DNA of 37,410 bases from Nitrospira sp. UBA5698. GTDB lineage: Bacteria > Nitrospirota > Nitrospiria > Nitrospirales > Nitrospiraceae. The translations under genes were made by a program, and so were the position numbers. The notes beneath the pieces were generated by a model. That model searched no databases and was not told the DNA's origin. It worked only from the letters and a program-made list of their open reading frames with translations. The stretch is from assembly GCA_002420115.1 (NCBI GenBank), contig DIHK01000037.1, forward strand, positions 1 to 37,410, written 5' to 3'. Positions 34,633 through 37,410 of this stretch are shown piece after piece (position 1 is the stretch's first letter; every line of letters starts with the position of its first letter).

Positions 34633-37290
34633 TTAATTGGAGTAATCAGGTGAATATTTTGGTAGGTCAAGGAGAATCCTGGTCCCGCGCCGAGATTCGG
34701 ATCGTACAGCAAACACCCCGCCGGCTTTGTGCGCTCGTGCCGCCATATTTTCTAAGCCCTGGCCAACACCCTGAACCGACTTTGGGTCGAACCCGATACC
34801 GTTGTCCGTTACCGTCAGACGGACTGATCCAAGGAACTGACGCAATGACACGGTAATATGTGTGGCTTGGCTATGACGAAGGGCGTTACTCAATGCTTCC
34901 CTCACAATATTCATGAGATGGAGCGCGGGTTCAGGTGAGAAATACTGCCCCACCTTGTCATCGATCCGTACCCGGCATTGGATGGACGATGCCCCGCACA
35001 GCATCTGGACCATAGTTCGTAAGTCCGCTATAAAATCGCCACCTTGCATAACATGATCCTCAAGCCCTGAGATGAAATTACGGATCTTCTCGATGACCTG
35101 GTTGAGTTGGCCAATGGCCTGTTCCAATGTCGCGATGAAATGATCTGCGGTTAACTCAGGTTGGCGTTTCATCATTGACCGACACGCTTCCAACCCGAGC
35201 CCAGCCGCATAGACTGATTGAAGAATATCGTCATGCAGGTCCTGGCTGATCCGTTCTCGATCTTGTAACGCCGCATTCAGATCTCGTTCGTGCTGGAGCA
35301 GCGTTTCTTCCATCCGCTTCCGCTCCGTGATGTCTGTCGCCGCTCCAAGTACCATGTGGAACCGCCCGTGGTCATCAACGATCGGTCGCTTGATGGTCTG
35401 TAACCAGCGCGTCTTTCCAGACCAATCCGTAAACTTTTCCTCGGCAATAAAGCACTCCTGCAGGGACGTCATGACTTGGAGATCCTTTTCGCGGGAAAAC
35501 TCCACCTCATCCCAATGGGGATTAAAATCAGCGTCTGTCTGCCCGATCAAATCGTGCACCGTTGTCCCATAACAGTCAGCAACCGCCTTATTGGCCATCG
35601 TAAATCGCCCGTCGCCATCTTTGGCAAAGATAAAATTCGGCGAGCCATCGATGACCTGCCGCAACAAACCATGCGATCGGCGCAACTCGTCCTCAGCTCG
35701 TTTCCGATCTGTGATATCATCCGCGACCGTCACCCGGCACGGTCTCCCGTTCAACTCAATGAGTTCCGACGACAGGAGAAAGCGGCGTACATCGCCGTTC
35801 TTGGCCCGGAGGTTCACTTCCAGATTACGGACCGGACCAACCTGTTTCAATCTCTCGCGAAACCGGACTTGCTCCTCGGCCGACCCCCAAACCTGGAGTT
35901 CTGAAAGGATCTGGCCTTCACTTTCTTCCGTGCGATGACCCAACAGCTGGCTGGCCGCATCATTGATCTCTACCAGCCGCCCGGTTTCAAGCTCACTGAT
36001 AAGGATGGGATGGGGACTGGTCTTGAACGCCTTGGCAAACCGCTCCTCGCTCGCTCGTAACGCTTCTTCCGCCTGTTTGCGCTCAGTGACATCGGAGATC
36101 AGCACGATGATGGCGGGAATGCCGTTCCACACGATCCTGGCGACCTCCATTTGAACGGGAATCGATGTTCCATCTTTCCTGAGATACATCCGTTCCGCGC
36201 TATGGACCGACACGTTTCCAGCGAGCACCCGACGGACATTTTCACGGACATCGTCGTGGTAGTCTGGGTGGAGAAAGTCGAACATCGATCGACCGAGAAG
36301 TTCCTGAGGGTCTGTCGCTCCTAGGAGAAGAGCACCTCTGTGGTTGACATACACGGTCCGTCCGTCACAGAAGACAAAGACCCCGGATGGTGACAGGTCG
36401 ACCAGCGTACGGTATCGGTCTTCACTCTCTCGTACCGCTTGCTCCATGCGTTTACGATCCGTCACGTCCATATGTGAACCGAGGAAGCGGATCCGGCGAC
36501 CGTCAACGTCTGCCACCAACGCGGCTCGAGACTCAATCCATCGATAGGTTCCATCTTTGTGCCTTAGCCGATACTCCTGCCGATATTCTCCATGACGTTT
36601 ACGGACAGCGTCCTGCAAGCACACCATGACACGATCATGATCCTCCGGATGCAACAGACCTTCCCAGGTCTCGAATGAGTCCGAAAGCTCCATCTTTTCG
36701 TACCCAAGCTGACGCGTCCATTCCTCTGACAGGGTCATTTCGTTGGTATGCGTGTTCCAGTCCCACAGTCCGATACTCGATGCTTGGAGCGCTTGCCTCA
36801 GCTTGTCCTGCGAGGAACGCAACGTTTCTGCGATGCGCGTCCGCTCAGTAACGTCCAGGACAGACCCAGACATGCGACAGGGCTTCCCCTGATCGTCTCG
36901 CAAGACCTCCGCACAGGAATGAATGGTCCGCACCTCACCGTTGGGACGCACGATCCGATATTCCACATCGTACGACGCACGCCCCCCCAAGGCATGATTG
37001 ATGGAGGCCATGACTCGATCACGATCTTCCGGAAACACTGCCGCCACAAACCCATCAAAGCTCAGCAGATCTGCCCCAGATTCACGGCCGAAGATCCGAT
37101 ACAGCTCAAGCGAACACCGAACAGCCCCGCTCTCGATTTCCCATTCCCAGCTACCCAGATGCGCGAGGGCCTGAGCCACTCGGAGATGCCGAGTTCGTTC
37201 GTGAAGCACACTGTCTCGCTCGGCCAGTTCGCGTACGAGATGAGCAACTTGTTGACGCAGGACATCGACAAGAGAGACGGGGCCGTTCAT
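34633..37290 (-). CDS. Cytoplasmic five-PAS HisKA_3 sensor kinase
   Basis: An 885-residue soluble kinase. A short coiled coil precedes five PAS/PAC units (about 48-155, 172-290, 300-412, 425-535 and 550-665). The HisKA_3 helix has RISQDLHDDILQSVYAAGLG (His near 685), and the HATPase domain has REALSNALRHSQ, DNGIGFD and GQGLENMAARA. It is a paralogue of the neighbouring giant kinase: its PAS 1-3 match the giant's PAS 1-3, its PAS 4 the giant's PAS 11, its PAS 5 the giant's PAS 13, and the kinase cores correspond throughout. No regulator is adjacent, so it probably shares the NarL-type regulator downstream (inference). The ATG at 37290 was chosen over the one at 37326 because AAGGAG sits 7 bases ahead. 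Confidence 0.94.
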   Translation of the reverse strand: MNGPVSLVDVLRQQVAHLVRELAERDSVLHERTRHLRVAQALAHLGSWEWEIESGAVRCSLELYRIFGRESGADLLSFDGFVAAVFPEDRDRVMASINHALGGRASYDVEYRIVRPNGEVRTIHSCAEVLRDDQGKPCRMSGSVLDVTERTRIAETLRSSQDKLRQALQASSIGLWDWNTHTNEMTLSEEWTRQLGYEKMELSDSFETWEGLLHPEDHDRVMVCLQDAVRKRHGEYRQEYRLRHKDGTYRWIESRAALVADVDGRRIRFLGSHMDVTDRKRMEQAVRESEDRYRTLVDLSPSGVFVFCDGRTVYVNHRGALLLGATDPQELLGRSMFDFLHPDYHDDVRENVRRVLAGNVSVHSAERMYLRKDGTSIPVQMEVARIVWNGIPAIIVLISDVTERKQAEEALRASEERFAKAFKTSPHPILISELETGRLVEINDAASQLLGHRTEESEGQILSELQVWGSAEEQVRFRERLKQVGPVRNLEVNLRAKNGDVRRFLLSSELIELNGRPCRVTVADDITDRKRAEDELRRSHGLLRQVIDGSPNFIFAKDGDGRFTMANKAVADCYGTTVHDLIGQTDADFNPHWDEVEFSREKDLQVMTSLQECFIAEEKFTDWSGKTRWLQTIKRPIVDDHGRFHMVLGAATDITERKRMEETLLQHERDLNAALQDRERISQDLHDDILQSVYAAGLGLEACRSMMKRQPELTADHFIATLEQAIGQLNQVIEKIRNFISGLEDHVMQGGDFIADLRTMVQMLCGASSIQCRVRIDDKVGQYFSPEPALHLMNIVREALSNALRHSQATHITVSLRQFLGSVRLTVTDNGIGFDPKSVQGVGQGLENMAARAHKAGGVFAVRSESRRGTRILLDLPKYSPDYSN

Positions 37291-37319
37291 GATGAAGCTC
37301 CTTAGCCCTGTGATGGGAG

Positions 37320-37337
37320 TAGCCAAATACTAGCCAA
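37320..37337 (-). repeat. Direct repeat upstream of the five-PAS kinase
   Basis: TAGCCAA occurs at 37320-37326 and again at 37331-37337, 11 bases apart (about one DNA turn), 30-47 bases before the kinase ATG. It may be a regulator-binding direct repeat. Nothing else recognisable lies between the kinase start and the window end. Confidence 0.3.
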
Positions 37338-37410
37338 GGTGGTGAAAGAGTGAGATTGACGGCGCACTGTCATGATAGACCGTACACACACCACGGCTAG
37401 GGCCAAATGG

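Noticed and set aside
28034..37290. PAS repeats as a mobile or phase-variable repeat array
   Set aside because: The units are divergent protein domains in open frames without direct-repeat ends or recombinase genes; ordinary domain duplication explains them.

Overview
The window looks like a chromosomal segment from a Nitrospira-type bacterium (phylum Nitrospirota). This rests mainly on a complex I operon with two different nuoM genes and a NuoL with an extended lateral-helix region (the published '2M' complex I type known from Nitrospira), plus dense PAS-rich two-component genes. The assignment comes from family knowledge; no database was searched. Nearly every base is coding. I see no tRNA, rRNA, CRISPR array, insertion sequence or prophage.

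Layout. (1) 0-0.7 kb: pyrE on the plus strand. (2) 0.7-5.5 kb, minus strand: a CHASE3 sensor kinase, an Rcp1-like single-domain response regulator, a receiver-kinase-receiver hybrid whose first receiver has Glu in place of the phospho-Asp, then a secreted phosphodiester-glycosidase-like protein and a small lipoprotein. ATGA overlaps at two junctions suggest coupling. (3) 5.6-19.4 kb, minus strand: nuoA-B-C-D-G-I-J-K-L-M-M-N. nuoE, nuoF and nuoH are not in the cluster. The second NuoM has lost the conserved TM7 lysine (Ile256). A candidate promoter and a palindrome lie upstream of nuoA. (4) 20.0-24.4 kb: an OmpA-domain envelope protein and a PriA homologue on the plus strand, and a small four-helix membrane protein on the minus strand. 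The PriA has lost the recognisable ATPase/helicase motifs but keeps its eight zinc-binding cysteines. (5) 24.5-37.3 kb, minus strand: a signalling block made of two related cytoplasmic HisKA_3 kinases (885 aa with 5 PAS; 2096 aa with GAF and 13 PAS), a NarL/DevR-like regulator overlapping the giant kinase, a membrane-anchored five-PAS protein that has a phospho-His helix but no ATPase domain, and a receiver gene broken by three apparent one-base homopolymer indels.

How it works together. The Nuo operon should build the membrane arm and part of the peripheral arm of a long, possibly ferredoxin-linked complex I; NuoH must come from elsewhere. The signalling block most simply reads as two parallel multi-input sensors feeding one NarL-type regulator, with a third, possibly decaying, pair behind it. 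Strongest items for a second look: the helicase-dead PriA, the NuoM Lys-to-Ile change in a duplicated pump subunit, the missing nuoH, the 13-PAS giant kinase next to its shorter paralogue, and the ATPase-less kinase with a frameshifted partner.
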